A stretch of DNA of 64,000 nt from positions 1 to 64,000 of the forward strand of contig NZ_LQNT01000011.1 of the NCBI RefSeq assembly GCF_001619585.1, in the 5' to 3' direction. Origin of the DNA: Bhargavaea cecembensis (GTDB lineage: Bacteria; Bacillota; Bacilli; Bacillales_A; Planococcaceae). The translations under genes were made by a program, and so were the position numbers. Positions 17,696 through 26,902 of this stretch are shown one piece after another (within the stretch, counting starts at the first letter, position 1; every line of letters starts with the position of its first letter). Below the pieces are notes generated by a model. It searched no databases and was not told where the DNA came from. It was given only the letters and a program-made list of their open reading frames with translations.

Positions 17696-19246
17696 TTATT
17701 CGCCCTGCGGAGCGGGAGTTCCTTCTGGTGCAACGGAGTCTTTTGAGCGTTTTTGCGGATCATACCAGTCCATCAGACTGTCGGCATCCGCCTCATCGAT
17801 GTGGCGGATGGGTGCTTCGCTCGGCATGGCACCCGACTTGAAGGCCGCGGTGACCGTGGCGACGTTTCTCCGCTTTTGGAAGATTGTCTGACGTTCCTGC
17901 AACGACTGGACGCGCTTTCTGAACACATAGACCGTATGCAGGGTGAATTCACGCCAGCGGACGGTAAGCTGACGGCCGGTGACCGCCCATCCGGCGGAAC
18001 GGTGCTGCCAGAGCCCCGCAAGGATGATCACCGGAATGATCAGCATCGCAAACAGCCCATACGGGAACAGGAAATAACCTGCCGCAGCAACAAGCGGAAG
18101 CACCCAGAAAAAGTGCAGGCGGTAGTAAAACGGCCGGGACCGTTCCGGTATGGGGTTCAGTTCCACAGAGGTTTCGATCTCGGGGAACAGCTCGGCCAGC
18201 ATGCCGTTTACCTCGTGCTTGCTGACGAGCGGAAACAGCCCGATGGCGGCGCCCCCTTCTTTGGCACTGCCTCCTGCGCTGTGCACCTTGACCGACACAT
18301 AGCCGAAAAGCTTTTGGAACGGGTTTTCGCTTACGCGTACCGCCTGGATGCGCTTCAGAGGCACGGTGACCCGTTTTTTCTCAAGGAGTCCTCTCGAGAT
18401 GAACAGATCGTCTCCGTCAAACGACACCGTGAAACCGTAGAAACCAAGGTATGTCCAGGCAACGGACAGCACCCAGCCGACGAGCATCAGGACAAGGACC
18501 ACCGCGGCAACCATAAATACGCCAAACCGGATAAATGCGACCACTTCATCATAGATCACGTCAAACGGCAGGATGTCGGCGAACTGCGACAAGAAAATCG
18601 CAATCCCGGAGAAGATGATGCCGATCCTTCCGGAGAACGTCGCCAGGAGGAAGATCTCTTTCCGGCCCATCCGGAAAAGGGTTTTCGCTTCATCCTCCGG
18701 CTCTTCTGCCGGAATTACGGCGACCGCTTCTGTCCCATCCTCCTGCACTTCCTGCATACCGTTACGGCGGCGGCGTTTTGCCTCAGAGATGACCGAGCTC
18801 ACCCGGTCTGCCTCCGCACGGGTCACCGCCGTCAGGTCCGCTTCTGACCCTTCCAGGACGGAGGAGTTGCCCGCAGTCTCGATCTTCACCTTCACAAGCC
18901 CGAACGGCCGGTGGAAAATCCCTTCCGTATAATCGACACTCTGGATCCGTTCAAACGGAATATAGCGCTTTTTCTTTACAAACAGCCCGTGCTCGATGCG
19001 GAGTTCGCCGTCCTCGAACCAGTAGACAAACCGTTTCCATTTGATGAAGCCGGCAACCGCAGTAAACACGACAAATGCACCAAAGATCAGGATGGTTAGG
19101 TTATCCAGCCAGAAATTCCCCGAACGTTCCCGTCCGATTCCGTTCGCCACAACGATGACGAGCAGCGGTATGATCGCTTCCTTCAGCGTCTTCAGTAGTT
19201 CAATGACAGCAGTGACCCAGTGCAGCCTATTTTTCTCAGACATCAT
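17696..19246 (-). CDS. ydbT: Membrane protein with bacterial PH domains (YdbT family)
   Basis: This 516-residue protein has about six membrane segments. Between them are repeated bPH_2 domains (for example near YIPFERIQSVDYTEG and VPLKRIQAVRVSENP). In B. subtilis ydbS and ydbT lie beside cshA, as here, and YdbST has been linked to resistance to antimicrobial peptides. The start overlaps the ydbS stop by 11 nt, so the two products probably work together. Confidence 0.88.
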   Translation of the reverse strand: MMSEKNRLHWVTAVIELLKTLKEAIIPLLVIVVANGIGRERSGNFWLDNLTILIFGAFVVFTAVAGFIKWKRFVYWFEDGELRIEHGLFVKKKRYIPFERIQSVDYTEGIFHRPFGLVKVKIETAGNSSVLEGSEADLTAVTRAEADRVSSVISEAKRRRRNGMQEVQEDGTEAVAVIPAEEPEDEAKTLFRMGRKEIFLLATFSGRIGIIFSGIAIFLSQFADILPFDVIYDEVVAFIRFGVFMVAAVVLVLMLVGWVLSVAWTYLGFYGFTVSFDGDDLFISRGLLEKKRVTVPLKRIQAVRVSENPFQKLFGYVSVKVHSAGGSAKEGGAAIGLFPLVSKHEVNGMLAELFPEIETSVELNPIPERSRPFYYRLHFFWVLPLVAAAGYFLFPYGLFAMLIIPVIILAGLWQHRSAGWAVTGRQLTVRWREFTLHTVYVFRKRVQSLQERQTIFQKRRNVATVTAAFKSGAMPSEAPIRHIDEADADSLMDWYDPQKRSKDSVAPEGTPAPQGE

Positions 19247-19715
19247 CTTCCGCCACCCTCGCGAGCACGGAGATCCGGCTCCTTAGCTCGTCGGCTTCCT
19301 CCATCTGGAGCGCCGGGACCTCGTGGTTGGTCGCAGCCGTTGACACGGTAATGCCCGAGAGGCCGTATTTCCGGAGAATCGGGCCCTGGCTCGTGTCAAC
19401 GTGCTGAACCCGAACCATCGGCACGAGCGTTCGCTTCACGATGAACAGGCCGTGCTGCAGCTCGATCTCTGTCTCCCGAACTTCATACCGCCAGCGTTGC
19501 CAGCGAATCTTCGGAAACAGGAAAATGAGCAGATAAGCCGCAAGAATGACTGCCGCGGCAGATACGATATAAATCCAGATCGGACCTTCGAATATGTAGG
19601 CAAGTACGCTTGCCGCAATTGCGGGAGCCAGAACGATCAGCGTATAGAAGATTCCATGGATCCTCCAGACGGTCAGCCCTTTTTCCGAAATGCGGTTTGC
19701 CGGTTCTCTTCTCAT
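19236..19715 (-). CDS. ydbS: Small PH-domain membrane protein (YdbS family)
   Basis: This 159-residue protein has two N-terminal membrane helices and one bPH_2 domain, with the conserved LVPMVRVQHVDTSQGP signature. ATG at 19715 follows GGGGTG at 6 nt, better than the GTG three codons upstream. It is encoded directly upstream of and overlapping ydbT, and downstream of the cshA terminator and a repeat array. Confidence 0.88.
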   Translation of the reverse strand: MRREPANRISEKGLTVWRIHGIFYTLIVLAPAIAASVLAYIFEGPIWIYIVSAAAVILAAYLLIFLFPKIRWQRWRYEVRETEIELQHGLFIVKRTLVPMVRVQHVDTSQGPILRKYGLSGITVSTAATNHEVPALQMEEADELRSRISVLARVAEDDV

Positions 19716-19816
19716 CCGGTTCACCCCTTCTTTGACTTCTTTCTATTGTATACGGAAACGGCGGGAAAACGTTTCATATTCGAAGATTAAAAGAAGAATG
19801 CATTGCGCAGAGGCGG

Positions 19817-19942
19817 TTCGTCAGTTTCAACGTCCAGTTCGTCACTTTCGAAGACGGATTCGTCACTTTCGGATGGCGATTCGTCACTTTCCGCTCCCCA
19901 TTCGTCACTTTCGGAAGACGAATCGTCACTTTCGCATATATG
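19817..19942. repeat. Array of six 21-bp units, core TTCGTCACTTTC
   Basis: Six units start at 19817, 19838, 19859, 19880, 19901 and 19922, each exactly 21 bp. Every unit carries TTCGTCACTTTC or a one-base variant, then nine variable bases. The array fills the space between the cshA terminator and the ydbS promoter region. The same core forms the array at 29402-29485. Confidence 0.92.
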
Positions 19943-19944
19943 AC

Positions 19945-19979
19945 AAAAAACCCGGAAAGCCATGTCGGCTTTCCGGGTT
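19945..19979 (-). terminator. Terminator after cshA
   Basis: The minus strand has CCCGGAAAGCC/GGCTTTCCGGG, an 11-bp stem followed by a run of T. The 21-bp repeat array begins only a few bases further on. Confidence 0.92.
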
Positions 19980-19990
19980 CTGTACGTATC

Positions 19991-21457
19991 TTATCGGTTG
20001 CGCGGGCGTCCGCCTGGGCGGCGTCCGTCGCGACGGCGGCTGCTGTCGCGGTTGTACCCGCCACTGCGGCCGGAGCCGCTGCGGCCTTTGTAGCCGCCGC
20101 TGCCACTGCGGCCGCCACCGCGGTTTCCACCGCGGAACGGAAGTGGTTTTTCTTCCGTGATCTTAACCGGCGTATCATCCGGTTCACGGGTGAGCGATTT
20201 GATCGCTGCTGCGATGAGGTCAATGGCGTCGTTGTCCTGCAGCATTTCTTCTGCAAGGATGCGATAGTCATTAAGCTCGTTTTTCTCAACAAGTTCCTTG
20301 AGCTGGCTGACGGCAAGCTTCTGCTGGCCTGCCAGTGCTTCGTCCTCGGATGGCGGGCGAAGAGGGGTCATGCGCTTCTTCGTTGTTTCTTCAACCGTGC
20401 GGAGGTATCCCATCTCACGCGGTGTGACGAATGTGACGGCAACGCCGCTCTTGCCTGCACGGCCGGTACGGCCGATGCGGTGGACGTAGCTTTCAGGATC
20501 CTGAGGGATATCGAAGTTGTAGACGTGCGAGACGCCCGAGATGTCAAGCCCGCGGGCTGCGACGTCAGTGGCAACGAGGATATCGATCTTGCCTTCTTTG
20601 AACTGGCGGAGAACCGACAGGCGCTTCGCCTGTGTCAGGTCACCGTGAATGCCTTCCGCAAGATAGCCGCGGAGGTTGAGTGCCTGTGCCACTTCATCCA
20701 CACGGCGCTTCGTGCGGCCGAAGATGATGGCGAGTTCAGGCGGGTGTACGTTCAGCAGGCGGGTAAGCGCGTCGAACTTCTCGCGTTCCTGCGCCTTCAC
20801 GAAGTACTGCTCGATGTTCTCGACTGTCATTTCCTTTGCCTTGATCCGCACTTCTGCCGGCGACTTCATGTAATTGTCCGCAATTTTGCGGATCGGACCA
20901 GGCATCGTTGCGGAGAAGAGGAGCGTCTGGCGCTCGCTCGGGACGTTCTCGAGGATCGCGTTGATGTCCTCGATAAAGCCCATGTTCAGCATTTCGTCCG
21001 CTTCGTCGAGGACGAGTGTTTCCACACCGTGAAGTTTCATCGTGCCGCGTTTGATGTGGTCGAGGATCCGTCCCGGTGTACCGACGACGATCTGCGGACG
21101 GTTGCGCAGTGCACGGATCTGGCGTCCGATTTCCTGTCCGCCGTAGACGGAGAGGATGCGGGCACGCTTGCCGTAGCCGATGCGGTAGATTTCTTCGGAT
21201 ACCTGGATGGCGAGTTCGCGGGTCGGTGCAATGATCAGAGCCTGGATATCCGGATTCTGCGTGTCGATCTTCTCGATGATCGGTACGCCGAATGCTGTTG
21301 TCTTACCTGTACCCGTCTGTGCCTGGCCGATGACGTCCTTGCCTTCCTGTGCAAGCGGAATCGTCTCTTCCTGGATTGGTGTCGCCTCTTCAAACCCCAT
21401 GCGTTCGAGTGAAAGCTGTGTGGAGTCACTGATGTTCAGATCAGAAAACTTTGTCAA
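19991..21457 (-). CDS. cshA: DEAD-box RNA helicase CshA
   Basis: This 488-residue helicase has the Q motif (GFEEATPIQ), Walker A (AQTGTGKT), DEAD (VLDEADEM), SAT, and motif VI ([11 protein letters not shown]). A Gly/Arg-rich tail of about 50 residues ([10 protein letters not shown]...) suits RNA binding. CshA remodels RNA in degradosome and ribosome assembly. I place the start at TTG 21457, 10 nt after AAGGAG; a TTG three codons earlier is almost on top of that site. Gene order murF-cshA-ydbS-ydbT is as in B. subtilis. A long leader with a terminator-like hairpin precedes it. Confidence 0.95.
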   Translation of the reverse strand: MTKFSDLNISDSTQLSLERMGFEEATPIQEETIPLAQEGKDVIGQAQTGTGKTTAFGVPIIEKIDTQNPDIQALIIAPTRELAIQVSEEIYRIGYGKRARILSVYGGQEIGRQIRALRNRPQIVVGTPGRILDHIKRGTMKLHGVETLVLDEADEMLNMGFIEDINAILENVPSERQTLLFSATMPGPIRKIADNYMKSPAEVRIKAKEMTVENIEQYFVKAQEREKFDALTRLLNVHPPELAIIFGRTKRRVDEVAQALNLRGYLAEGIHGDLTQAKRLSVLRQFKEGKIDILVATDVAARGLDISGVSHVYNFDIPQDPESYVHRIGRTGRAGKSGVAVTFVTPREMGYLRTVEETTKKRMTPLRPPSEDEALAGQQKLAVSQLKELVEKNELNDYRILAEEMLQDNDAIDLIAAAIKSLTREPDDTPVKITEEKPLPFRGGNRGGGRSGSGGYKGRSGSGRSGGYNRDSSRRRDGRRPGGRPRNR

Positions 21458-21645
21458 ATGTGTCAATCTCCTTATCCTTCATGTGATCATTGGATCCATT
21501 TTCAAATGAAGTCCGGCATGCCGTGCCGTTTCGGAGTTTTTCAGTGTTGCCCGCCATTCCGCGGCAAGGCAGTGCGCTCGAAAAGTTCCGGTTGCTGCCG
21601 GGCGGTCCGACCGGAGAGGAACACGCCCTTCAACCGAACCGTTTC

Positions 21646-21681
21646 AAAAAAAACAACTCTTCCTCAAAAACGCGAAGAGTT
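21646..21681 (-). terminator. Terminator-like hairpin in the cshA leader (possible attenuator)
   Basis: AACTCTTC/GAAGAGTT on the minus strand is followed by eight consecutive T after one G. It begins about 20 nt after the likely start site of the cshA promoter at 21709-21737, inside the leader of about 240 nt. It could attenuate cshA; the loop is long and A/T-rich. Confidence 0.6.
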
Positions 21682-21708
21682 CCCGTTCAAATGTATCCAA
21701 TAGTTAGC

Positions 21709-21737
21709 AGTATACCATGGCACGGCTCTTCTTGCAA
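21709..21737 (-). promoter_or_regulatory. Sigma-A promoter of cshA
   Basis: On the minus strand TTGCAA, a 17-nt spacer and TATACT. It implies a leader of about 240 nt before the cshA start. Confidence 0.82.
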
Positions 21738-21818
21738 TGAAACCGGCGCGGGCAAGTGCCCGCGGGTTCATTACGGACTTTCGGGATTACAAACGGAACC
21801 GGCTTCCCCGTTCCGCAT

Positions 21819-21919
21819 TTACAGCGCCAAAATTGGACTTACGGTGCTGTATTCGGACTTAAAAACCCGGGTTTCGGTCTTACAGCACAGAAATCGGAAT
21901 AGCAGCAACAAATCCGGAA
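21819..21919. repeat. Degenerate array of five ~20-bp units downstream of murF
   Basis: Five units of 20, 20, 21, 20 and 20 bp each begin TTA (TAG in the last) and end in a GGA/GGT-type junction. They are more diverged than the other arrays. No terminator lies between the murF stop and the array. Upstream, 21740-21818 has a perfect GCGGGCA/TGCCCGC hairpin near 21750. Confidence 0.6.
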
Positions 21920-21965
21920 AAATTAGCGCACAGACTCTAGTATGCACATGCAAAATCGACCCTGT

Positions 21966-23342
21966 TTATAATGTGTCCGACAATTCCGCGATGATACGTT
22001 CCAGTGCCATTCCGCGCGAACCTTTCAGCAGGATCAGCGGAGCGTTGCCGAGCCGGCTTTTGAGTTTTTCGTTGATCGGAACCAGATCTTCCCCGCTCCA
22101 CACAAGCCGGTCCGCAGGGAATTTCCCTTCAAGCTTCCGGAACAGATGCTCCATCCTCGGTCCGTACAGGCAGACACCGTCAAAGTCGGCCGGATCCAGT
22201 TCTTCGGCCAGCCCTTCATGCGCCGGGACTTCCAGCGCACCCAGCTCCAGCATGTCACCGAGGACAACCCACTTTTCATTTCGCAATGTTGAGCTTCTGA
22301 CAAATCCGAGTGCAGCGCGCACAGATGTCGGCGCCGCGTTGTAGGCGTCATTGATGAAAAGCGATCCATCAGGACCTTCCACCGTCTGCATGCGCATGCC
22401 GGTCAGTTCGACCGACTTCAGCGCTTCCCGGATCTGTTCATCAGTGAGCCCCGCTTCCTGTCCGATCAAAATGGCGGCAAGCGCGTTTTTCGCCTGATGC
22501 GCGCCGAGGACAGGAATCGTGAATGCTCCCTCAGCCAAACCTTTTGTCCGGAACAGGCTTCCCTGTTCAGACGGTTCGACCGACAGGAGGTGGAGACTGC
22601 ACGTCTCCCCTTCCCCGAATGGCACCGCCGCACCTTCCGGCAATTTCTCCACATGCGGGTCGAGCAGCGGCTCGTCGCCGTCGTAGAACAATTTCCCGCC
22701 CGGCAGGAGGCCGTCCGTGATTTCGGATTTGGCCTCCGCGATGCCTTCACGGGATCCGAGGTCCTGCATATGGGCCTCTCCGATGTTTGTGATGACGGCA
22801 TACTTAGGCCGTGCGAGCTCCGAAAGGAAAGAGATTTCCCCGAATCCGCTCATCCCCATTTCGAGCACAGCGTACTCGGTGTTCTCCGGAAGTGAAAGGA
22901 TCGTAAGCGGTAGGCCGAGCTGATTGTTATAGTTCCCTTCCGTCTTGCGCACTCGGAAGTACGGCGATAGCGTTCCCGCGACCAGATCCTTCGTCGATGT
23001 CTTGCCGTTCGAACCGGTGATGCCGATGATGACGGCATCCAGCTCATCACGGTAGCGGCGCGCCATCTGCTGGAGCGCCTTTTCCGGGTCTTCCACGAAA
23101 AGTACCGCACGGTCTTCCGGTGCACCCGGAACCCCATTTTGCCATAGGGTGGCCGCAGCGCCCTTGTCGAATGCCTGCTGCACAAACCGGTGGCCGTCCG
23201 CCTGTTCCCCCTTGAACGGGATGAACAGGTCGCCTTTTTTCATAGTCCGGGTGTCAATCGACACGCCCGTCACGTCAGTGCTGCCTTTTTCAACATGCGG
23301 CAGGCCGAGCCAGTCTGCAATTTCATTCAGTGTTCGTTTCAT
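21966..23342 (-). CDS. murF: UDP-N-acetylmuramoyl-tripeptide--D-alanyl-D-alanine ligase
   Basis: This 458-residue Mur ligase adds the D-Ala-D-Ala dipeptide to the UDP-MurNAc-tripeptide in the cytoplasm. The ATP-binding loop ITGSNGKTSTKDL and the domain motifs NYNNQLGLPLT and LEMGMSGFGEI are intact. It is 13 nt downstream of ddl, whose product it uses, so the two form an operon, as in many Firmicutes. Confidence 0.96.
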   Translation of the reverse strand: MKRTLNEIADWLGLPHVEKGSTDVTGVSIDTRTMKKGDLFIPFKGEQADGHRFVQQAFDKGAAATLWQNGVPGAPEDRAVLFVEDPEKALQQMARRYRDELDAVIIGITGSNGKTSTKDLVAGTLSPYFRVRKTEGNYNNQLGLPLTILSLPENTEYAVLEMGMSGFGEISFLSELARPKYAVITNIGEAHMQDLGSREGIAEAKSEITDGLLPGGKLFYDGDEPLLDPHVEKLPEGAAVPFGEGETCSLHLLSVEPSEQGSLFRTKGLAEGAFTIPVLGAHQAKNALAAILIGQEAGLTDEQIREALKSVELTGMRMQTVEGPDGSLFINDAYNAAPTSVRAALGFVRSSTLRNEKWVVLGDMLELGALEVPAHEGLAEELDPADFDGVCLYGPRMEHLFRKLEGKFPADRLVWSGEDLVPINEKLKSRLGNAPLILLKGSRGMALERIIAELSDTL

Positions 23343-23355
23343 AAGAAAGATTCCC

Positions 23356-24438
23356 TCAATCTCTGTTCGTATTCAATGACTGTTTTTCCTGATAGCGCTC
23401 GAGCGCCAGACGGATCAGTTCTTCAAGCAGTTCCGGATAGGTCATGCCGGTGTTCTGCCAAAGAAGCGGGAACATGCTGGTCGGCGTGAAGCCCGGCATT
23501 GTGTTCACTTCATTGATGAGCACGTCGCCTTCCTTTGTCAGGAAGAAGTCTGCACGCACCAGCCCCGAACAGTCGAGCACCTTGAACGCCGCTTTTGCAG
23601 CGCGTTCCATCTCTTCGGCCGCTTCTTCCGGCACGTCCGCCGGAATGGTCAGCATCGTGTTCCCATCCATGTACTTGGATTCATAATCATAGAAGTCGGA
23701 TGCGGAGCTGATCTCGCCCACGACCGAGCATTTCGGCTCATCGTTTCCGAGAAGGGCCATTTCAATTTCGCGGGCATCGACGCCCTGTTCGATAATCACT
23801 TTGCGGTCATACCGCAGCGCTTCCTCAATCGCCGCAATCAGGCTCTCGCGATCGGCCGCTTTCGAGATGCCGACACTCGAGCCGAGGTTCGCCGGCTTGA
23901 CGAACACCGGCCAGCCGAGCCGAGCCTCCGACTCGGTCAGGATGCCATCCCGGTTTTTGTTCCATTCGCTTCGGATAAAGTGGACGTACGGCACCTGGTT
24001 CAGCCCCGCCTGTGCAAACAGCTGCTTCATGATGACTTTGTCCATGCCGGCAGCCGAGGCGAGCACCCCGTTTCCGACATACGGGATATCCAGCACTTCA
24101 AGGAGGCCCTGTACCGTTCCGTCTTCCCCGTTCGGCCCGTGAAGGAGCGGGATGACGACAGGGGGCGCGTCCGGCGTCTCTGCGGCAAGTGCGGCAATGC
24201 CTGACGTGAGCCGTGCCGGCGCATTCGTGCCGCTTTCACCGATCATCAGGTCGGTGACGTGTTCGGCCGGCCCTTCAAGCAGCGGCCCGGGGCGCCATTC
24301 GCCCTCCGGTGTGATAAATACCGGCGTGACCTCATAGCGGTCAAAATCAAGTGCATGGGTGACGGCACGTGCGGTGGAAAGTGACACTTCATGTTCCGCG
24401 GACTTGCCGCCGTATAAAAGAAAGATACGATTTTTCAT
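23356..24438 (-). CDS. ddl: D-alanine--D-alanine ligase
   Basis: This 360-residue ATP-grasp enzyme joins two D-Ala made by Alr. Visible signatures are LYGGKSAEHEVSL at the N-terminus, HGPNGEDGTVQG, VFVKPANLGSSVG and the C-terminal LINEVNTMPGFT. ATG follows GGAGG at 7 nt. It is divergent from the rodA/ftsW-like gene and leads the ddl-murF operon. Confidence 0.96.
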   Translation of the reverse strand: MKNRIFLLYGGKSAEHEVSLSTARAVTHALDFDRYEVTPVFITPEGEWRPGPLLEGPAEHVTDLMIGESGTNAPARLTSGIAALAAETPDAPPVVIPLLHGPNGEDGTVQGLLEVLDIPYVGNGVLASAAGMDKVIMKQLFAQAGLNQVPYVHFIRSEWNKNRDGILTESEARLGWPVFVKPANLGSSVGISKAADRESLIAAIEEALRYDRKVIIEQGVDAREIEMALLGNDEPKCSVVGEISSASDFYDYESKYMDGNTMLTIPADVPEEAAEEMERAAKAAFKVLDCSGLVRADFFLTKEGDVLINEVNTMPGFTPTSMFPLLWQNTGMTYPELLEELIRLALERYQEKQSLNTNRD

Positions 24439-24662
24439 GGTTAAACCTCCATGTCTCGGATACTATCAGTGTAGCACGCGGGAGCCATCCCGTTACAGAA
24501 GCCTGGGGAAAAAACTGTCGCTTCCGGCCTGATGAAACATTTTCCAACCCGGGGCGTCCTTTAATGACGGAAGTCAGACAGACATTCTGAACCTTTATGC
24601 GTTATAATGGAGCGTATTGCCGAAACCATTCTGTGAATCTTTGAAACGACCGGGTGATCAAC

Positions 24663-25847
24663 ATGAAACTAAATAATCGGGCGTCAGACCGCTTTGACTG
24701 GACGCTGGCGTTTATCCTGCTGCTGTTCCTCATCGTCAGCGCCGTCGCCATCGCATCCGCGCAGACGACCGGCCAATATAATATCAATTTTGTCCCTTCC
24801 CAAATCCAGTGGTATGTTGTCGGGGCTGTCATCATCGCCGTGATGATGTATTTCGATCCGGAGCAGTACAAGAAAGCCGCCTGGATCATCTACGGGGGCG
24901 GGGTATTCCTCTTATTCCTGCTCTTTATCCTTCCTGAAGGGATGGATCTCGTAGCACGAAGAAACAACGCGAAAAGCTGGTTCCACCTGCCGGGGCTCGG
25001 CAGCATCCAGCCTGCAGAGTTCATGAAGACCTTCTATATCATCGGCGCGGCGCGCCTCATCACGATGCACAATGAGAAGCACATGAACCGCACGAGACAG
25101 ACCGATCTGCTGCTTCTCGGCAAGATCACAGCGCTCCTGGCCGTCCCGCTGTTCTTCATCCTGGAGCAGCCTGACCTCGGGACGGCTCTCGTCTTTATCG
25201 CAATTACTGCGGCGCTGATCCTCGTCTCCGGGATCAGCTGGAAAATCATCGTCCCCCTCTTTGCGGGAGTCGCCGCATTCGGCACACTGCTGATCTGGAT
25301 GGCCGTCTATATGCAGGACTTCCTCGTGAAGACATTCGGCTTCAGCGCGTACCAGTTCGCAAGAATCTATTCCTGGCTGGACCCGTACGCTTACCCGTCC
25401 GATGAGGGCCGCCACCTGATTACATCACTGAATGCAATCGGCTCAGGCATGATTGGCGGCAAAGGGTTTCAGGGCCGGGAAGTCTATGTGCCGGAAGCCC
25501 ATACCGACTTTATCTTCTCGGTGATCGGTGAGGACTGGGGCTTTATCGGCGCCAGCCTGGTCATCAGCCTGTATTTCGTCCTGATCTACCACCTGACCAA
25601 GACGACGCTCCAGCTGAAGGATCCGTTCTCGACGTATGTATGCACCGGCATCATCGCCATGATCACATTCCATGTGTTCCAGAACGTCGGCATGACGATT
25701 CAGCTTCTGCCGATTACCGGGATCCCGCTTCCGCTCATCAGCTACGGCGGAAGTTCCATCATGGGCAACATGCTCGCACTTGGACTCGTCTTCAGCATGA
25801 AGTTCCACCACCGGACTTACATGTTCTCGGCTGATCCGGAAGATTAA
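24663..25847 (+). CDS. RodA/FtsW-family SEDS glycosyltransferase
   Basis: This 394-residue protein has about ten membrane helices and the SEDS signature near the C-terminus (PITGIPLPLISYGGSS). SEDS proteins polymerise lipid II into glycan. The WxxxG and E/D patterns (SVIGEDWGFIGAS, AHTDFIFS) fit RodA more than FtsW. Start at ATG 24663 follows GGGTGATC. A TATAAT -10 lies at 24603-24608. Being divergent from ddl-murF, it extends a cell-wall cluster. Confidence 0.9.
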   Translation: MKLNNRASDRFDWTLAFILLLFLIVSAVAIASAQTTGQYNINFVPSQIQWYVVGAVIIAVMMYFDPEQYKKAAWIIYGGGVFLLFLLFILPEGMDLVARRNNAKSWFHLPGLGSIQPAEFMKTFYIIGAARLITMHNEKHMNRTRQTDLLLLGKITALLAVPLFFILEQPDLGTALVFIAITAALILVSGISWKIIVPLFAGVAAFGTLLIWMAVYMQDFLVKTFGFSAYQFARIYSWLDPYAYPSDEGRHLITSLNAIGSGMIGGKGFQGREVYVPEAHTDFIFSVIGEDWGFIGASLVISLYFVLIYHLTKTTLQLKDPFSTYVCTGIIAMITFHVFQNVGMTIQLLPITGIPLPLISYGGSSIMGNMLALGLVFSMKFHHRTYMFSADPED

Positions 25848-25850
25848 CAC

Positions 25851-25890
25851 AAAAAGCTCCCGCCTCCATTGCTGAGGCGGGAGCTTTTTT
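25851..25890. terminator. Bidirectional terminator
   Basis: AAAAAGCTCCCGCCTC/GAGGCGGGAGCTTTTTT is a 16-bp stem with A and T runs on both sides. It serves the SEDS gene and the convergent 45-codon gene. Confidence 0.93.
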
Positions 25891-25895
25891 GAAGC

Positions 25896-26033
25896 TTAGG
25901 TCGTGGGTGCCTGGGAGCCAGAGGGCGGCGCAAGGGCTTTCAGCAAATCGAGGCGCGACTTTGTCAGCGTCACGGGAATGCCTAATGCTGTAATTCGCTC
26001 TGCGATCGTCTTGACGTCCTTTTTCTGGGCCAT
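25896..26033 (-). CDS. Small hypothetical protein, 45 aa
   Basis: Starting at the ATG at 26033, just after AGAGGTGG, an ORF of 45 codons runs to a TAA five bases from a strong terminator. The product begins AQKKDVKTIAERITALGIP and is basic and probably helical, without a membrane segment. Ribosome-binding site, stop and terminator together make it a likely real gene. I do not recognise the family. Confidence 0.65.
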   Translation of the reverse strand: MAQKKDVKTIAERITALGIPVTLTKSRLDLLKALAPPSGSQAPTT

Positions 26034-26225
26034 CCGTTCCACCTCTTCCTTCCTTCACTATGACGCGGCAACCGGGGGCAAAGTTGCGTAAAAATGGATG
26101 ATACCGAACGTTCTATATACACATCCTAACTATACCACCGGGTCAGCAGGTCAAATCTTTCAATAATGTTACAATTGTTGCCCTGCCGTAAATGTTTTAT
26201 TCTGAAAAAAACGAGGCGTATTTGT

Positions 26226-26253
26226 TTGATTGCATACCCCATGATGGTATACT
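26226..26253 (+). promoter_or_regulatory. csoR promoter with CsoR-like operator
   Basis: TTGATT, 16 nt and TATACT form the promoter. Its spacer holds ATACCCCATGATGGTAT, an imperfect palindrome of the ATACCCC type seen at CsoR sites in Bacillales. I infer copper-responsive autoregulation. Confidence 0.65.
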
Positions 26254-26279
26254 TTAAGCAGCAAAGGAGGCGGTGCCCA

Positions 26280-26603
26280 TTGACGACGGAGCCAATGGAA
26301 AATCCGGTTCATGAAGAGTCCTGCCGGAAAAGCCACCAGACACCCGAGGTAAAGAAGAATCTGGCCACCCGGCTGAACCGCATCGAGGGCCAGGTGCGCG
26401 GCATCCGGGGGATGATCGAGCGGGATGTGTACTGCGACGATGTCATCACCCAGCTGGCAGCGACCCAGTCCGCACTCAACAGCGTGGCCCGGATCTTGCT
26501 TGATGGACACCTGAAAGGGTGCGTCCGCGACCGGCTGCTTGAAGGCGACGATGAGGTTCTTGATGAACTCACCGTCACCATCCAAAAATTGATGAGGAAA
26601 TAA
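26280..26603 (+). CDS. csoR: CsoR copper-sensing repressor
   Basis: This 107-residue protein has the CsoR/FrmR fold. Cys52, His77 and Cys81 match the Cys-His-Cys copper(I) site (YCDD and GHLKGC). Copper binding releases CsoR from copZA promoters. The start is TTG at 26280, 9 nt after AAAGGAGG; the ATG five codons later is too far from that site. The order csoR-copZ-copA is the standard Bacillales arrangement. Confidence 0.93.
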   Translation: MTTEPMENPVHEESCRKSHQTPEVKKNLATRLNRIEGQVRGIRGMIERDVYCDDVITQLAATQSALNSVARILLDGHLKGCVRDRLLEGDDEVLDELTVTIQKLMRK

Positions 26604-26617
26604 GGAGGAGATTCATA

Positions 26618-26827
26618 ATGGCAACCAATCTCGTACTGCAGGTGGAAGGCATGAGCTGCAACCACTGTGTGAACTCTGTTGAAAATGCGGTCCGCGGCCT
26701 GAACGGCGCAGATGCCGTGAAGGTCAACCTTGAAGCAGGCACTGTTGAAGTCGACTATAACGAGGATCTCGTAAACGACCAGCAGATCAAGGATGCGATC
26801 GAGGAACAGGGCTACGATGTAAAATGA
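26618..26827 (+). CDS. copZ: Copper chaperone CopZ
   Basis: A 69-residue heavy-metal-associated domain with GMSCNHC (Cys14 and Cys17) binding copper(I) for delivery to CopA. ATG follows AAGGAGG. It lies 14 nt after csoR and is separated from copA by a small terminator-like hairpin. Confidence 0.95.
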   Translation: MATNLVLQVEGMSCNHCVNSVENAVRGLNGADAVKVNLEAGTVEVDYNEDLVNDQQIKDAIEEQGYDVK

Positions 26828-26833
26828 TGGCCG

Positions 26834-26855
26834 GCTGCGGGGAACCGCAGCTTTT
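26834..26855 (+). terminator. Short hairpin terminator between copZ and copA
   Basis: GCTGCGG/CCGCAGC with a GGAA loop, followed by TTTT. The short T-run suggests partial termination, so copZ transcript may exceed copA. Just downstream, near 26870, ATACCCCCCTACCCTA resembles half of a CsoR operator. Confidence 0.6.
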
Positions 26856-26902
26856 CCCGTGATATTTTTATACCCCCCTACCCTATGAAAGGAGGAACCG
26901 CC

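Noticed and set aside
19940-21412. A 490-codon open frame on the plus strand
   Set aside because: It mirrors cshA; all DEAD-box motifs are on the minus strand.
21466-21740. Known riboswitch class in the cshA leader
   Set aside because: I compared it by eye with common Bacillales riboswitch signatures and found none; only the hairpin-T-run is supported.
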